The position numbers and the translations under genes were made by a program. From contig DACH01000005.1 of the NCBI GenBank assembly GCA_002494625.1, positions 345,238 to 409,237 of the forward strand: a DNA stretch of 64,000 nt. Direction: 5' to 3'. This stretch comes from Archaeoglobus sp. UBA234 (GTDB taxonomy: Archaea > Halobacteriota > Archaeoglobi > Archaeoglobales > Archaeoglobaceae). This document shows, one piece after another, positions 41,124-49,622 of this stretch. Below the pieces are notes generated by a model that was not told where the DNA came from, searched no databases, and saw nothing but the letters and a program-made list of their open reading frames with translations. Position 1 is the first letter of the stretch, and every line of letters begins with the position of its first letter.

Positions 41124-43558
41124 ACTCTCACCTCCCTTTTATTTTTTATTGCGGGTGGGGTGTAATTCTTCATCAGAAGTGAGTTTGTTACAACACTCAC
41201 ACTGCTCATAGCCATCGCAAAACCTGCCCACTCGGGCTGGAAAACAACACCGAAAGGTGGGTAAAGAATCCCTGCTGCTATCGGGATAAGGATTGTATTG
41301 TAAATCATCGCCCAGAATATGTTCTGTTTTATCTTACTCAGTGTTTTCTGGCTCAGCTGGATAGCTGCAACAACATCTCTGAGATCATCTCTCATGAGGA
41401 CTATCTCACCGCTTTCAATAGCAATGTCTGTTCCGCTTCCAATGGCAATACCAAGATCTGCCTGGGCTAAGGCAGGAGCGTCGTTTATTCCATCACCAAC
41501 GAATGCCACAACTTCACTCTTCTGCAATCTCTTTACTTCTTCAGCCTTCTGCTGTGGAAGAACTTCTGCCAGAACCGTGTCAATACCCAGCTTCTTAGCT
41601 ATTGCCTCTGCGGTTCTTCTGTTATCTCCAGTTATCATCGCTACCTTTTTACCCATTCTGTGGAGCTCTTCAATAGCCTCAATAGCCGATTCTTTGATGG
41701 TATCTGCTATTCCAATAACTCCGACAATCTTACCATTAGATGCGACGAGGATTGCGGTTTTTGCCTCTTTTTCGAGTTTTTGGAGAGCAGGCTCTATTCT
41801 CTCTTCCATCTGCAGTCCATTTTCCAGCATGAGCTTTCTGCTACCAACCAGTATCCTGTTTCCATTGAGAGATGCAACAACACCTTTGCCCGCTATAACC
41901 TCGAACTTTTCAGACTCTTCAATCTCAACCCCTTCAGCCTCAGCCCTTCTTATGATTGCTTCAGCTAATGGGTGCTCACTTCTCTTCTCCGCTATAGCTG
42001 CTATCTTCAGCACCTCTGTTTCGCTACCATCAAAGACAATTATGTCCGTGACTTCTGGCTTACCCTTTGTCAGCGTTCCGGTTTTGTCGAAGATGACAGT
42101 ACTGACTCTTCTGGCTATTTCAAGGGCATCTCCACTCTTTATCAGTATCCCGATCTCAGCACCCTTTCCCATTCCAACAGTTAATGCTGTGGGTGTAGCA
42201 AGCCCAAAAGCACAGGGACATGCTATGACAAGAACAGCAACTAAGGTGGTAAAGGCAAACAATGCGGGAACATCAGCTATGAAATACCAGTATATGAATG
42301 AAGAGATCGCGATTGTCAGGACAACGGGTATAAAATAAGCCACGATTTTATCAGCTAAGCGCTGTATCGGCGGTTTGCTGCCTATTGCCTCCTCGACCAG
42401 CTTTATTATCTGAGCAAGCAGTGTATCTTTCCCTATTCTTGTTGCTTTTATTTTCAAAACGCTGTTCTTATTTATCGTAGCTCCAACAACCTCATCTCCA
42501 GCCTTCTTGAGGTTTGGAATCGGTTCTCCGGTGATCATGGATTCGTCAACATAACTCTCACCTTCGATCACAACTCCATCAACAGGAATCTTTTCACCTG
42601 GTTTTACTATTACAACATCTCCAACCCCGACATCCTTCACAGGCACTTCTATTTCTTTTCCATCTCTTATTACAATCGCTGTTTTAGCCTGCAGACCTAT
42701 AAGCTTCTTTATAGCTTCGCTCGTTCTTCCTTTTGCTATTGCCTCTAGGGTTCTTCCCAGCAGGAGGAAGGCAAGAAGCAGGACAGCGGTCTCGTAAAAT
42801 AAGTAGTCTTCTGGCAGAAATCCGAGGGTTGAGAAAATACTGGCAATGTATGCAGAACCAACGCCCATTGAGTACATAACATCCATGTTCAGTATTCTAT
42901 GGCTTAAAGCTCTGGTAGCTGCTGCAAACATGCTTCTGCCTGAATAGAGCATTACAGGGGTTGCGATGGCGAACTGTATCAGACTCATGTATGGGATTTC
43001 ATCCAGTCCTATGTATTTTCCATACTGTAAAAAGAGCAAAATACCGCCGAAGAGGGCAGCAAATATAAGTTTCCTCCTCATTTCTTTGATTTGGTTCTCC
43101 TTAGCTTCCTCCTCTGCTAATTCTTCCCCTTCAACTCCAATAAATCTGTATCCGGAGTCCTCAATAGCCTTTCTTATATTTTCTATACCTGTAATGGCTG
43201 GATCAAAAGTTATACGAGCAATCTCAGTAGAAAGATTAACACTTACATTTTTGACTCCTGGCAATCTTTTGACAGCAGTTTCTATGGTATTGACACATGA
43301 GGCACAGGACATTCCACCGATTTTGACATTCACCGTCATCTCATCTTTCTTATAATCTTTCATGACTCTGTAACCATTTCTCTCGATGATCTCGGCTATC
43401 TCGTCGAGAGAAATTTTCTCTGGATCGTACTCGATACTGACAGTTTCTGTTGCGAGATTGACTGATGCTTTTACATCCACTCTTTTAAGCGATTCCTCAA
43501 TTGTTCTTACACACATCGCACAGCTAATTCCCTTTACCCTGAGAGTTTCGGTCTTCAT
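41120..43558 (-). CDS. copA: Copper-translocating P-type ATPase
   Basis: The protein has 812 residues. Two N-terminal HMA domains (GISCAMCVRTIE, GMSCASCVNTIE) precede eight membrane helices of a P1B-1 ATPase with the intramembrane CPCAFGLATPTAL copper site. The phosphorylation loop is DKTGTLTKG, the actuator motif is MITGEPIP, the HP dipeptide is in KRSEHPLAEAI, and the hinge is GDGINDAPALAQAD. The sixth-helix CPC and MGVGSAY point to Cu(I) export. It is divergent from a TRASH-domain regulator, with a perfect palindrome between them. Confidence 0.95.
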   Translation of the reverse strand: MKTETLRVKGISCAMCVRTIEESLKRVDVKASVNLATETVSIEYDPEKISLDEIAEIIERNGYRVMKDYKKDEMTVNVKIGGMSCASCVNTIETAVKRLPGVKNVSVNLSTEIARITFDPAITGIENIRKAIEDSGYRFIGVEGEELAEEEAKENQIKEMRRKLIFAALFGGILLFLQYGKYIGLDEIPYMSLIQFAIATPVMLYSGRSMFAAATRALSHRILNMDVMYSMGVGSAYIASIFSTLGFLPEDYLFYETAVLLLAFLLLGRTLEAIAKGRTSEAIKKLIGLQAKTAIVIRDGKEIEVPVKDVGVGDVVIVKPGEKIPVDGVVIEGESYVDESMITGEPIPNLKKAGDEVVGATINKNSVLKIKATRIGKDTLLAQIIKLVEEAIGSKPPIQRLADKIVAYFIPVVLTIAISSFIYWYFIADVPALFAFTTLVAVLVIACPCAFGLATPTALTVGMGKGAEIGILIKSGDALEIARRVSTVIFDKTGTLTKGKPEVTDIIVFDGSETEVLKIAAIAEKRSEHPLAEAIIRRAEAEGVEIEESEKFEVIAGKGVVASLNGNRILVGSRKLMLENGLQMEERIEPALQKLEKEAKTAILVASNGKIVGVIGIADTIKESAIEAIEELHRMGKKVAMITGDNRRTAEAIAKKLGIDTVLAEVLPQQKAEEVKRLQKSEVVAFVGDGINDAPALAQADLGIAIGSGTDIAIESGEIVLMRDDLRDVVAAIQLSQKTLSKIKQNIFWAMIYNTILIPIAAGILYPPFGVVFQPEWAGFAMAMSSVSVVTNSLLMKNYTPPAIKNKREVRV

Positions 43559-43594
43559 TATATAGAACTACTCCTGAAAAATAATAAGTCTAAT

Positions 43595-43613
43595 TTTTAA
43601 CATTTTGTTAAAA
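43595..43613. promoter_or_regulatory. Perfect palindrome between copA and its regulator
   Basis: TTTTAACA-TTT-TGTTAAAA is a perfect dyad of two 8-bp arms in the 97-base divergent gap. It is 37 bases upstream of copA and just upstream of a TATA-like TTGTATATC (about 43628-43636) for the regulator. It is the likely operator of the Lrp/TRASH regulator. Confidence 0.6.
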
Positions 43614-43655
43614 TTGGGCGAAAATATTGTATATCTTGTTAACCATATGATTGGT

Positions 43656-44189
43656 ATGAATCTCGACGAATTTGATTTAAAGTTAATTAACATTCTGAAA
43701 GAGAATTCGAGAATCAGTATATCTGAGTTATCAAAAATGCTCAATCTGAGCAGACAAACTGTTAAATCGAGGTTGGAAAGACTAGATAAGGAAGGAATAA
43801 TAAAAAAGTACACGATAAAGCTCTCTGATGAACTTGAAAACCGTGGTACTGTTTTTATAATTGCTGAAACACACGTTCCTGAAAGATTTGAAGAGGTAGA
43901 GGAGATAGTTGAGGTAAATCGCATATCAGATAAGAGATACATCCTCAAGCTTGCTGTAAGTGAAATTGGGAGAATTGCAGAGATTTCAAATGCAGACTGG
44001 ATGGAAACCATAGAAATAATACCGGTTCTTGAAACAAAGGAAATTGAAAGACCGTTTAACATTAAAATAACTTTCAGATGTGATTATTGTGGGAAGGAAA
44101 TGGATGATAAGCCCATCGTTTACAGACACCACAACAGGGTGTATGTGCTCTGCTGTCGGACCTGTCTAGATGAGTTCAAAAGAATATAA
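43656..44189 (+). CDS. Lrp-type HTH regulator with C-terminal TRASH metal-sensing domain
   Basis: The protein has 177 residues from ATG 43656; ATG 43647 is possible, and the open frame reaches 43605 but would then cover the palindrome. The N-terminal winged helix is of the AsnC/Lrp type (LDEFDLKLINILKENSRISI, SELSKMLNLSRQTVKSRLER), the middle domain is a variant RAM-like region, and the end is a TRASH zinc-finger-like site (FRCDYCGKEMDDKP, YVLCCRTCLDEFKR). Archaeal relatives such as CopR/CopT control copA in response to copper. Divergent position next to copA-chaperone supports the same job. The transcript is probably nearly leaderless. Confidence 0.88.
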   Translation: MNLDEFDLKLINILKENSRISISELSKMLNLSRQTVKSRLERLDKEGIIKKYTIKLSDELENRGTVFIIAETHVPERFEEVEEIVEVNRISDKRYILKLAVSEIGRIAEISNADWMETIEIIPVLETKEIERPFNIKITFRCDYCGKEMDDKPIVYRHHNRVYVLCCRTCLDEFKRI

Positions 44190-44208
44190 AAGAATAAAAA
44201 ATGTTACT

Positions 44209-44688
44209 TTACTCATTTAACTTCCTGCAAATCGAGCAGGCAACAATCTCATTTCCACAATCTCTGCACATCACAACAAAGCTTCCATTTTTGTCCTGTA
44301 TTGTAACACTTCCTGGAAGCAGCTTTTTTCCACACTTCTCACATTTTGCAAAGAATTGCTCTCCAATTTTTTTTACAACATCAGGATTCTCATCAAACCA
44401 CTTTATAACCCTCTCCAGCCGGTAGTAGTATTCGTCATCGCTCTCGCCATTCTGAAGCATCTCATCGTAAGCTTTCCACCACATCGTCTGTTCCAAAAAT
44501 CTCAGCTTTCTGCTGAGGAGGAGGACATAATAGGGAATATCTGTACTGGCTGACATCTCGACATCTTTTTCAAGCTTTTCAAAATAGGCTGCAATGATAT
44601 CATCTAAGGCTGTACTGCAATTGTGGCAGATTTCATAAGCCTGATATTTTCCCCCTCCTACACTTTCATCACATATCTGACATTTCAT
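44209..44688 (-). CDS. Protein with three zinc-ribbon-like CxxC pairs, function unknown
   Basis: The protein has 159 residues. The N-terminal MKCQICDESV with EICHNCSTAL, a helical middle (about 30-95) and a C-terminal rubredoxin-like set CEKCGKKLLPGS, MCRDCGNEIVACSICRKLNE make two or three metal sites. There is no DNA-binding motif beyond the ribbons. It is convergent with the copper regulator (20 bases apart). The family is not recognised. Confidence 0.7.
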   Translation of the reverse strand: MKCQICDESVGGGKYQAYEICHNCSTALDDIIAAYFEKLEKDVEMSASTDIPYYVLLLSRKLRFLEQTMWWKAYDEMLQNGESDDEYYYRLERVIKWFDENPDVVKKIGEQFFAKCEKCGKKLLPGSVTIQDKNGSFVVMCRDCGNEIVACSICRKLNE

Positions 44689-44781
44689 ATACTTTCATAA
44701 CACAGGAGGTTTATAAATTTATCGAGTATTTTTAATAGTTATAGTTTAAACTTGACAATAAAATATAGAAGAAAGGAAAAC

Positions 44782-45579
44782 TCATCTGAATCTGGGTTCC
44801 CTTCGCTCAAGAACTGCTCTAAGACCTTCCTCAAAATCATCTGTTAGCATTGTCTCATAGGTGTGATTCATTTCGATTTCAAGGTGTCTCTCAAGTGGGT
44901 TGTCGAATGCAATGTTTATGAGCTCTTTGATCCTTGCAACTGCCTCTTTTGGTGCTTTGAGGTATCTTTGCGCAACATAATTTCCTCTCTCTTCAAGATC
45001 ATCTCTTTTAACAACTTCATTGACGATTCCCAGCTCATAAGCTTTTTTCGCACCAAAAGTCTCTCCAAAGGACATAATTTCAAAAGCCCTTTTCATCCCG
45101 ACATGTCGTGGAAGAAGGAAAGAGGTACCGATATCAGGACTCAACCCGAGTCTTATAAACCCTCCGAAAAAAATTGTATCGTCAGATGCTATTGCGTAAT
45201 CGGATGCAAGTACAATACTCATTCCTGCTCCGAAGGTGAAACCCTTTGTGAGAACTATCACTGGTTTTTTGAGTTCTCTCATTTTTTTAACCACACCAAA
45301 ATTTATCACTCTCCCAGACTTATTAAAGAAGTCTCTGTTTCTGAGGTTTTCAAGATTTTCAAGAAACTCCTTTACATTTGCCCCGGCACAGAAGCTCATT
45401 CCTTCTCCTGAAATAAGCACAACCTTCACATCATCATCTTCGCATCTGTTCAGAGCCTCTGCAAGCTCGTCAATCATTTTCATGGAGATGGCGTTATGGT
45501 ACTCTGGCATGTTCAGTTTTATCTCCGCAATGCCGTTGCTTAGGGAAAAATCGAGCGTCTCAAAGCTTATGTTTTCCAT
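44782..45579 (-). CDS. Enoyl-CoA hydratase/isomerase family protein, PaaG-like active site
   Basis: The protein has 265 residues from ATG 45579 behind GGAGTGAT; the open frame runs on into rfcS but the start there is not supported. The crotonase fold is clear: oxyanion-hole SGEGMSFCAGANVKEF and GFTFGAGMSIVLASDYAIAS. The two catalytic Glu of hydratases are replaced by Ser and Phe, but Asp in GLSPDIGTSFLLPR matches the base of PaaG/dienoyl-CoA isomerase-like enzymes, so isomerase-type chemistry is likelier. It acts in acyl- or aromatic-CoA breakdown. It is encoded seven bases after rfcS. Confidence 0.88.
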   Translation of the reverse strand: MENISFETLDFSLSNGIAEIKLNMPEYHNAISMKMIDELAEALNRCEDDDVKVVLISGEGMSFCAGANVKEFLENLENLRNRDFFNKSGRVINFGVVKKMRELKKPVIVLTKGFTFGAGMSIVLASDYAIASDDTIFFGGFIRLGLSPDIGTSFLLPRHVGMKRAFEIMSFGETFGAKKAYELGIVNEVVKRDDLEERGNYVAQRYLKAPKEAVARIKELINIAFDNPLERHLEIEMNHTYETMLTDDFEEGLRAVLERREPRFR

Positions 45580-45586
45580 TATAAGA

Positions 45587-46564
45587 TCACTCCTTTTCCT
45601 TTTTCCTTCTTGAATACAGGGTTGAGAGGTATGCGAGATATGCATCGAGCTGAATTCTCTCATTTGAACCTTCGGTAAGTCTGAAATCCACCTCTCCAAG
45701 CTTGTCGATCATCACAACCTTCAATCTTTCATCGAAATTTGAGGATATTATCTCCCTGAAAAGCTGTGAAACCACATCTTCTCCGGACATCCCGTATTCA
45801 ACAAGGAGCATCTCCAGTTTATCTCGTGCTTCCAGAAAATTCCCGTTCAAAGCAAGGTCGAGTATCTCCTTCAGCTCTTCAGGTCTTGCAGTTGCTGTTA
45901 TCTGAAATATTGATTCCGCATCTATCCTTTCACCAAACGCAGCGGCTCCCTGAAGGGCGTTTATCGCCTTTCTGAAATCCCCTCCGGAGACATATATAAG
46001 GGCATCCAGCCCATCATCCGTCAGGTTTATGCCCTCATTTTTGGCAATTTCAAGTAGTCTTTCCTTCATTGCCTCTTCTGAAATTGGTCTGAACTTGAAA
46101 ACCGCACATCTGCTCTGTATTGGCTCAATTATCCTGCTGACATAATTGCAGCTTAGAATAAACCTGCAAATTCTTGAGTACATCTCCATTGTTCTTCTTA
46201 ATGCAGCCTGTGCATCTGCTGTTAGAGCATCAGCCTCATCCAGAAAGATTATCTTGAAAGGAGCACCCCCAATGGGGGCAGTTCTTGCAAATTCCTTGAT
46301 TTTGTGTCTGACCACATCTATGCCTCTTTCATCGCTTGCATTCATCTCTATGAAATTGTCTCTCCATACATCTCCAAAAAGATCTCTTGTAAGTGCTATG
46401 GCTGATGCAGTCTTTCCCGTTCCGGGAGGACCTGAGAAGAGAAGGTGGGGTATGTTCTTTCTGGAGACATAGCCTTTAAGCCTTTGAACGATATTATCTT
46501 GCCCGACAACTTCATCAAGGGTTCTTGGACGGTATTTTTCGACCCAGATTTCTGATTCAAGCAT
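45587..46564 (-). CDS. rfcS: Replication factor C small subunit (clamp loader)
   Basis: The protein has 325 residues. WVEKYRPRTLDEVVGQ opens the RFC box, then Walker A LFSGPPGTGKTASAIAL, Walker B KIIFLDEADALTADAQ, the SRC motif IEPIQSRCAVFKF with the arginine finger, sensor 2 GGDFRKAINALQGAAA and a C-terminal collar. Four small subunits and one large subunit load PCNA at primed DNA. The large subunit is not in the window. No intein interrupts the P-loop, unlike some archaeal homologues. Confidence 0.96.
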   Translation of the reverse strand: MLESEIWVEKYRPRTLDEVVGQDNIVQRLKGYVSRKNIPHLLFSGPPGTGKTASAIALTRDLFGDVWRDNFIEMNASDERGIDVVRHKIKEFARTAPIGGAPFKIIFLDEADALTADAQAALRRTMEMYSRICRFILSCNYVSRIIEPIQSRCAVFKFRPISEEAMKERLLEIAKNEGINLTDDGLDALIYVSGGDFRKAINALQGAAAFGERIDAESIFQITATARPEELKEILDLALNGNFLEARDKLEMLLVEYGMSGEDVVSQLFREIISSNFDERLKVVMIDKLGEVDFRLTEGSNERIQLDAYLAYLSTLYSRRKKEKE

Positions 46565-46620
46565 TGAATAAAAAAGGAAGAAGTTGTATTAAAAAATTTG
46601 CATTTCAGATTCTCGGACAT

Positions 46621-46908
46621 TCACTTTTTCAGAGCATCGAGAAACTCTTCGACAGGTATCGCAGGCATTGTTGTCGTTCTGATTGTTCCTCTCGAGGCAA
46701 GTTCGGTCATCGCCCTCGCTATAACAGTATCATTCTCCGCCTCAACAATGTTTACGAAATCGTACTGTCCGAGAACGAGGTATTGATCAATAACTCTCAC
46801 ACCCATCTTTTCAAGCTCTACATTTACCTCCTTGAGCCTGTCTGGATGCTCCCTCAGTGTAATTGCTCCTTCGTCGGTAAGTCTTGAAAGTACGACATAT
46901 CTGCCCAT
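46621..46908 (-). CDS. GYD-domain protein
   Basis: The protein has 95 residues from ATG 46908, directly after AAGGTGGTGG; the longer frame starts without support. The dimeric alpha-beta barrel-like GYD pattern is seen in YVVLSRLTDEGAITLREHPD, GVRVIDQYLVLGQYDFVNIVEAEND and ASRGTIRTTTMPAIPVEEF. The function of the family is unknown. It is 56 bases upstream of rfcS on the same strand. The next 236 bases upstream (46909-47144) show no gene. Confidence 0.85.
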   Translation of the reverse strand: MGRYVVLSRLTDEGAITLREHPDRLKEVNVELEKMGVRVIDQYLVLGQYDFVNIVEAENDTVIARAMTELASRGTIRTTTMPAIPVEEFLDALKK

Positions 46909-47144
46909 TTTTACCACCACCTTTTCTTGATTTTTAAAATATTTAATCGTTTTCAATTATTGGAGTGTAATCGGATAAAAACAGGATAAAAACAAGAAGG
47001 AGCAGAGTGATTTTCCCATTTGCAGTAATCGAGCTGTTAATAGGTTGTCAGCAGAGGATATGAACTGTAGGAGACAGTATCTTAATCGTGTGGTGTAATA
47101 AATGCTTCCAGCATCTCAGCACTATGTTTTGACAAAATAAAAAA

Positions 47145-47921
47145 TCAGGAAAATTCCGGTTCTCTTTTTTCAAGAACTGCTTTTACACCCTCAGCAAAAT
47201 CTGTGGATAGTGTTGACAGGAGCGCTAAGGAGAGCTCAAATCCCAGATGTTCATCGAGCTTGTTTGAGTGGGAGACATTGAGCAGCTTTTTCAGGTTTGC
47301 AATTGCAGTTCTCGGTCTGTTAAGAAGAAGCTCGATAACTTCCTCAACCCTTCTCTCAAGCATTGCATCATCGACTACTTCAGTTACAAAACCATATTCA
47401 AGCGCTTCCTTCGCTGAAAACCTTCTGCCACTTGCCATGAGCTCAAAAGCTCTTTTGAAATTCGCTGACCTGGGTATGAAAAAGGATGTTCCTGTATCCG
47501 GGCTCAGTCCTATAAGAACAAAACCACAGGAAAATACTGCGCTTTTCGATGCAATTGCATAGTCTGTGGCAAGTGCAAGTCCCAACCCTGCACCGATTGA
47601 GTACCCTTTCAGCTCACCAACTATCGGTTTTGGAATCTCTCTCATCTTTTTCAGGACTGAAATGTGTAGTTTGAGAGCAAATTCAAGAGGATTTCCCCTG
47701 CCGCATGAAAACTCAAAAAAGTCCTTCAAATCGGCACCTGAGCAGAAACTCTTTCCAGCTCCTCTCAGGAGGATTACTTTCACATCATCATCCATCTCAC
47801 AGGCTTCGAGCACCTCTGAAAGCTCTCTAATAAGACCGATGTTGAGGGCGTTGTGGACTTCAGGACGATTGAGTGTCAGAACCGCAACTCTGCCTCTTTT
47901 CTCAAATTTCAGAAATTCCAT
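47145..47921 (-). CDS. Second enoyl-CoA hydratase/isomerase paralogue, PaaG-like
   Basis: The protein has 258 residues. It is paralogous to the 44.8-kb gene: RGAGKSFCSGADLKDFFEF forms the oxyanion hole, GYSIGAGLGLALATDYAIAS lacks the first hydratase Glu, CGFVLIGLSPDTGTSFFIPR lacks the second and keeps the isomerase-type Asp. It presumably acts on a related acyl-CoA. It lies 23 bases downstream of the HEAT-repeat gene and may be co-transcribed with it and ferritin. Confidence 0.88.
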   Translation of the reverse strand: MEFLKFEKRGRVAVLTLNRPEVHNALNIGLIRELSEVLEACEMDDDVKVILLRGAGKSFCSGADLKDFFEFSCGRGNPLEFALKLHISVLKKMREIPKPIVGELKGYSIGAGLGLALATDYAIASKSAVFSCGFVLIGLSPDTGTSFFIPRSANFKRAFELMASGRRFSAKEALEYGFVTEVVDDAMLERRVEEVIELLLNRPRTAIANLKKLLNVSHSNKLDEHLGFELSLALLSTLSTDFAEGVKAVLEKREPEFS

Positions 47922-47944
47922 AATCGGACTGGTTGGGGTAAAAT

Positions 47945-48568
47945 TTAACTCTTTTTGTTTTCTTCTGTCTGGCTTTTAAAGATCTCTCCGAGAAATAACT
48001 CCCTAATTTTCCCGTTCTGGTATATTTTTACCTTGGTCTCCTTTTCTGGGATAATATTGATCTCTTTACCAAGCTGTCTTAGAGCAAAAATTGCGTATGC
48101 AATCAGCTCTGGATTGTCACTTTTCAGAAGCTTTAACAGCTCTTCTGATGGCTCAGGATAAGCATCTCTTATGTTCTCTGCAGCCCTGCCGATTGCATAA
48201 GCCACATATCTGTGGTCAACCTCCTCGTTGTTGAGAAGAGATACGGTCATGTTTTTAAACCCATCAAAAGCTGCAGGACAATTTCTTCCGATCTCTCCGA
48301 TAGCCAGAGGTGCGCCTTTACAGTAGGCTCCTGACTCATCCTTTAAGTGCCAGAAAAGTCTTCTGAGAATATCTCTGACAAATTCATCGTCACCCCTTCT
48401 CTCAAGCTCTCCACAAACAACTCCGAGTGCTTCAGCAGCATAAAAAATAATCGGTTCATCCAGATAGAGTAAAGAAATAAGGTTGGAGGCAACTCTCCTC
48501 AGATTCTGGTATCTAAGGAGTTCTCCGTAATTTCTGCTTTCAACAAGCTTGCGAATTTTTAGTTTCAG
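47945..48568 (-). CDS. HEAT-repeat (DVLR-type) protein with apparent CTG start
   Basis: The open frame has 207 codons if it begins at CTG 48568. That CTG is preceded, at ideal distance, by the ribosome site AAGGAGGAG; a stop codon lies directly upstream, and the first ATG (48250) is 106 codons later. The protein before that ATG is clearly coding: LKIRKLVESRNYGELL, LISLLYLDEPIIFYAAEALG, RRLFWHLKDESGAYCKGAPLAIGEIG, then HRYVAYAIGRAAENI, all typical of helical PBS-lyase/HEAT-like proteins of Archaeoglobus and methanogens. Relatives begin at the same place. The C-terminal tail EKETKVKIYQNGKIRELFLGE is not helical repeat. The function is unknown; a scaffold is likely. It starts 12 bases after ferritin. 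Confidence 0.78.
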   Translation of the reverse strand: MKLKIRKLVESRNYGELLRYQNLRRVASNLISLLYLDEPIIFYAAEALGVVCGELERRGDDEFVRDILRRLFWHLKDESGAYCKGAPLAIGEIGRNCPAAFDGFKNMTVSLLNNEEVDHRYVAYAIGRAAENIRDAYPEPSEELLKLLKSDNPELIAYAIFALRQLGKEINIIPEKETKVKIYQNGKIRELFLGEIFKSQTEENKKS

Positions 48569-48580
48569 TCAAACTCCTCC

Positions 48581-49087
48581 TTATTCTCCGCCTTCCACAA
48601 ACTGTCTTCTGCCAAGTTCCTGGTCTATCGCGAAAAGAGCACCTCTGTCGTTTCCGACAAATCTCAGCTTTTCTACAATCTCTGAGGCTGACGATTCCTC
48701 TTCAACTTGCTCCATAACAAACCACTGAAGCATCGTGTATGTTGCATGATCCTTCTCTTCAAGTGCTTTATCGACCAGCTCATTTATCATGCCTGTCACC
48801 TTCATCTCGTGTTTCAGAACAGCTTCAAAGGCATCAAGAGGAGATTCCCAATCTGAGGGTGGTTGTTCAATTGAAAAAAGTCTCACCCTGCCTCTCCTCT
48901 CTGTCACATAGTCAAATATTTTCATTGCATGGGTTAATTCTTCCTTAGCCTGAATCCTCATCCAGTTTGAAAATCCTTTCAGTCCGATCGAATCGAAATA
49001 GGTTGCCATGGATAGATAGAGGTATGAAGAATATAGTTCTGCGTTAATCTGTTTGTTTAAAGCCTTCTCCATTTTCTCAGAAAGCAA
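48581..49087 (-). CDS. Ferritin
   Basis: The protein has 168 residues, a four-helix ferritin closely similar to A. fulgidus ferritin (QINAELYSSYLYLSMATYFDSIGLKGFSNW, given in parts as INAELYSSYLYLSMATYF and GLKGFSNWMRIQ). Ferroxidase ligands are Glu17, Glu50, His53 (KEELTHAM), Glu94 and Gln/Glu near QVEEE. A. fulgidus ferritin makes an unusual open tetrahedral cage that depends on Lys150 and Arg151; the aligned residues here are Arg148 and Gly149, so a standard closed octahedral cage is possible. It oxidises and stores iron. Upstream lies AAACTT-TTTT-AAGTTT (49118-49133), a possible promoter or operator. Confidence 0.94.
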   Translation of the reverse strand: MLSEKMEKALNKQINAELYSSYLYLSMATYFDSIGLKGFSNWMRIQAKEELTHAMKIFDYVTERRGRVRLFSIEQPPSDWESPLDAFEAVLKHEMKVTGMINELVDKALEEKDHATYTMLQWFVMEQVEEESSASEIVEKLRFVGNDRGALFAIDQELGRRQFVEGGE

Positions 49088-49203
49088 AATATCACCTCCC
49101 TATTATGTTCTATCATGAAACTTTTTTAAGTTTAGTGCTCGGGTTGTTTACCTCTTATTCTTCTGATAGTAAGAATTTTAGAGTTCGCAATTAAGTAAAA
49201 GGC

Positions 49204-49482
49204 ATGCTTTACATTCACGATATGGCTATCGAAATGGATGTGGTTGTTGAAGAATTTAAGAGAATACTTGAGAGGGTTGGTTTTGAGGTGATAGAAGTAG
49301 GAAAAAAAGAAACTTGCCATATGAGGGGTAGGAAGAAAGATGGAGAGGAAATAATCTTAAAATTTAAGCCCTCAGGCAGAGGAAAGCTGGAATTATGCAG
49401 GACGATTGTGGAAATAGAATCAGAACCCAGCACACATGAGGAAATTCAGAGAAGAATAAGAATGCTCAGAGGAGGAGGATAG
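49204..49482 (+). CDS. Hypothetical protein
   Basis: The protein has 92 residues from ATG 49204, or 86 from 49222 (MAIEMDVVVEEFKRILER). An amphipathic helix opens it, then a mixed alpha/beta pattern with two Cys (ETCHMRGR, LELCRTIVE) and a Gly-rich end. No family is recognised. It is divergent from ferritin and 140 bases upstream of the phosphoribosyltransferase. Good codon continuity and length support coding. Confidence 0.6.
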   Translation: MLYIHDMAIEMDVVVEEFKRILERVGFEVIEVGKKETCHMRGRKKDGEEIILKFKPSGRGKLELCRTIVEIESEPSTHEEIQRRIRMLRGGG

Positions 49483-49547
49483 AGACAAAAAGGCTGGAAG
49501 AAAGGAGGATGTGAAGAAATAAGCAAGGTGATGAACAATTGATCATC

Positions 49548-49573
49548 GATGGAGATAACAGATGGAGATAACA
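49548..49573 (+). repeat. Perfect tandem 13-base repeat before the phosphoribosyltransferase
   Basis: GATGGAGATAACA occurs twice back to back at 49548-49560 and 49561-49573, in the 140-base gap between the hypothetical gene and the phosphoribosyltransferase gene. It may be a regulatory duplication or simple slippage. Nothing else in the gap was recognised. Confidence 0.6.
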
Positions 49574-49622
49574 AATAGTGAAAGATTGGAAAAAGTTTAA
49601 AACTCACAAACTATTCTCCACC

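Noticed and set aside
41319..42338. Long plus-strand open frame of 339 codons
   Set aside because: Antisense of copA, which has all P-type ATPase motifs on the minus strand.
45580..45699. N-terminal extension of the first crotonase into rfcS
   Set aside because: Overlaps rfcS by over 100 bases, is not crotonase-like, and a good ribosome site precedes ATG 45579.
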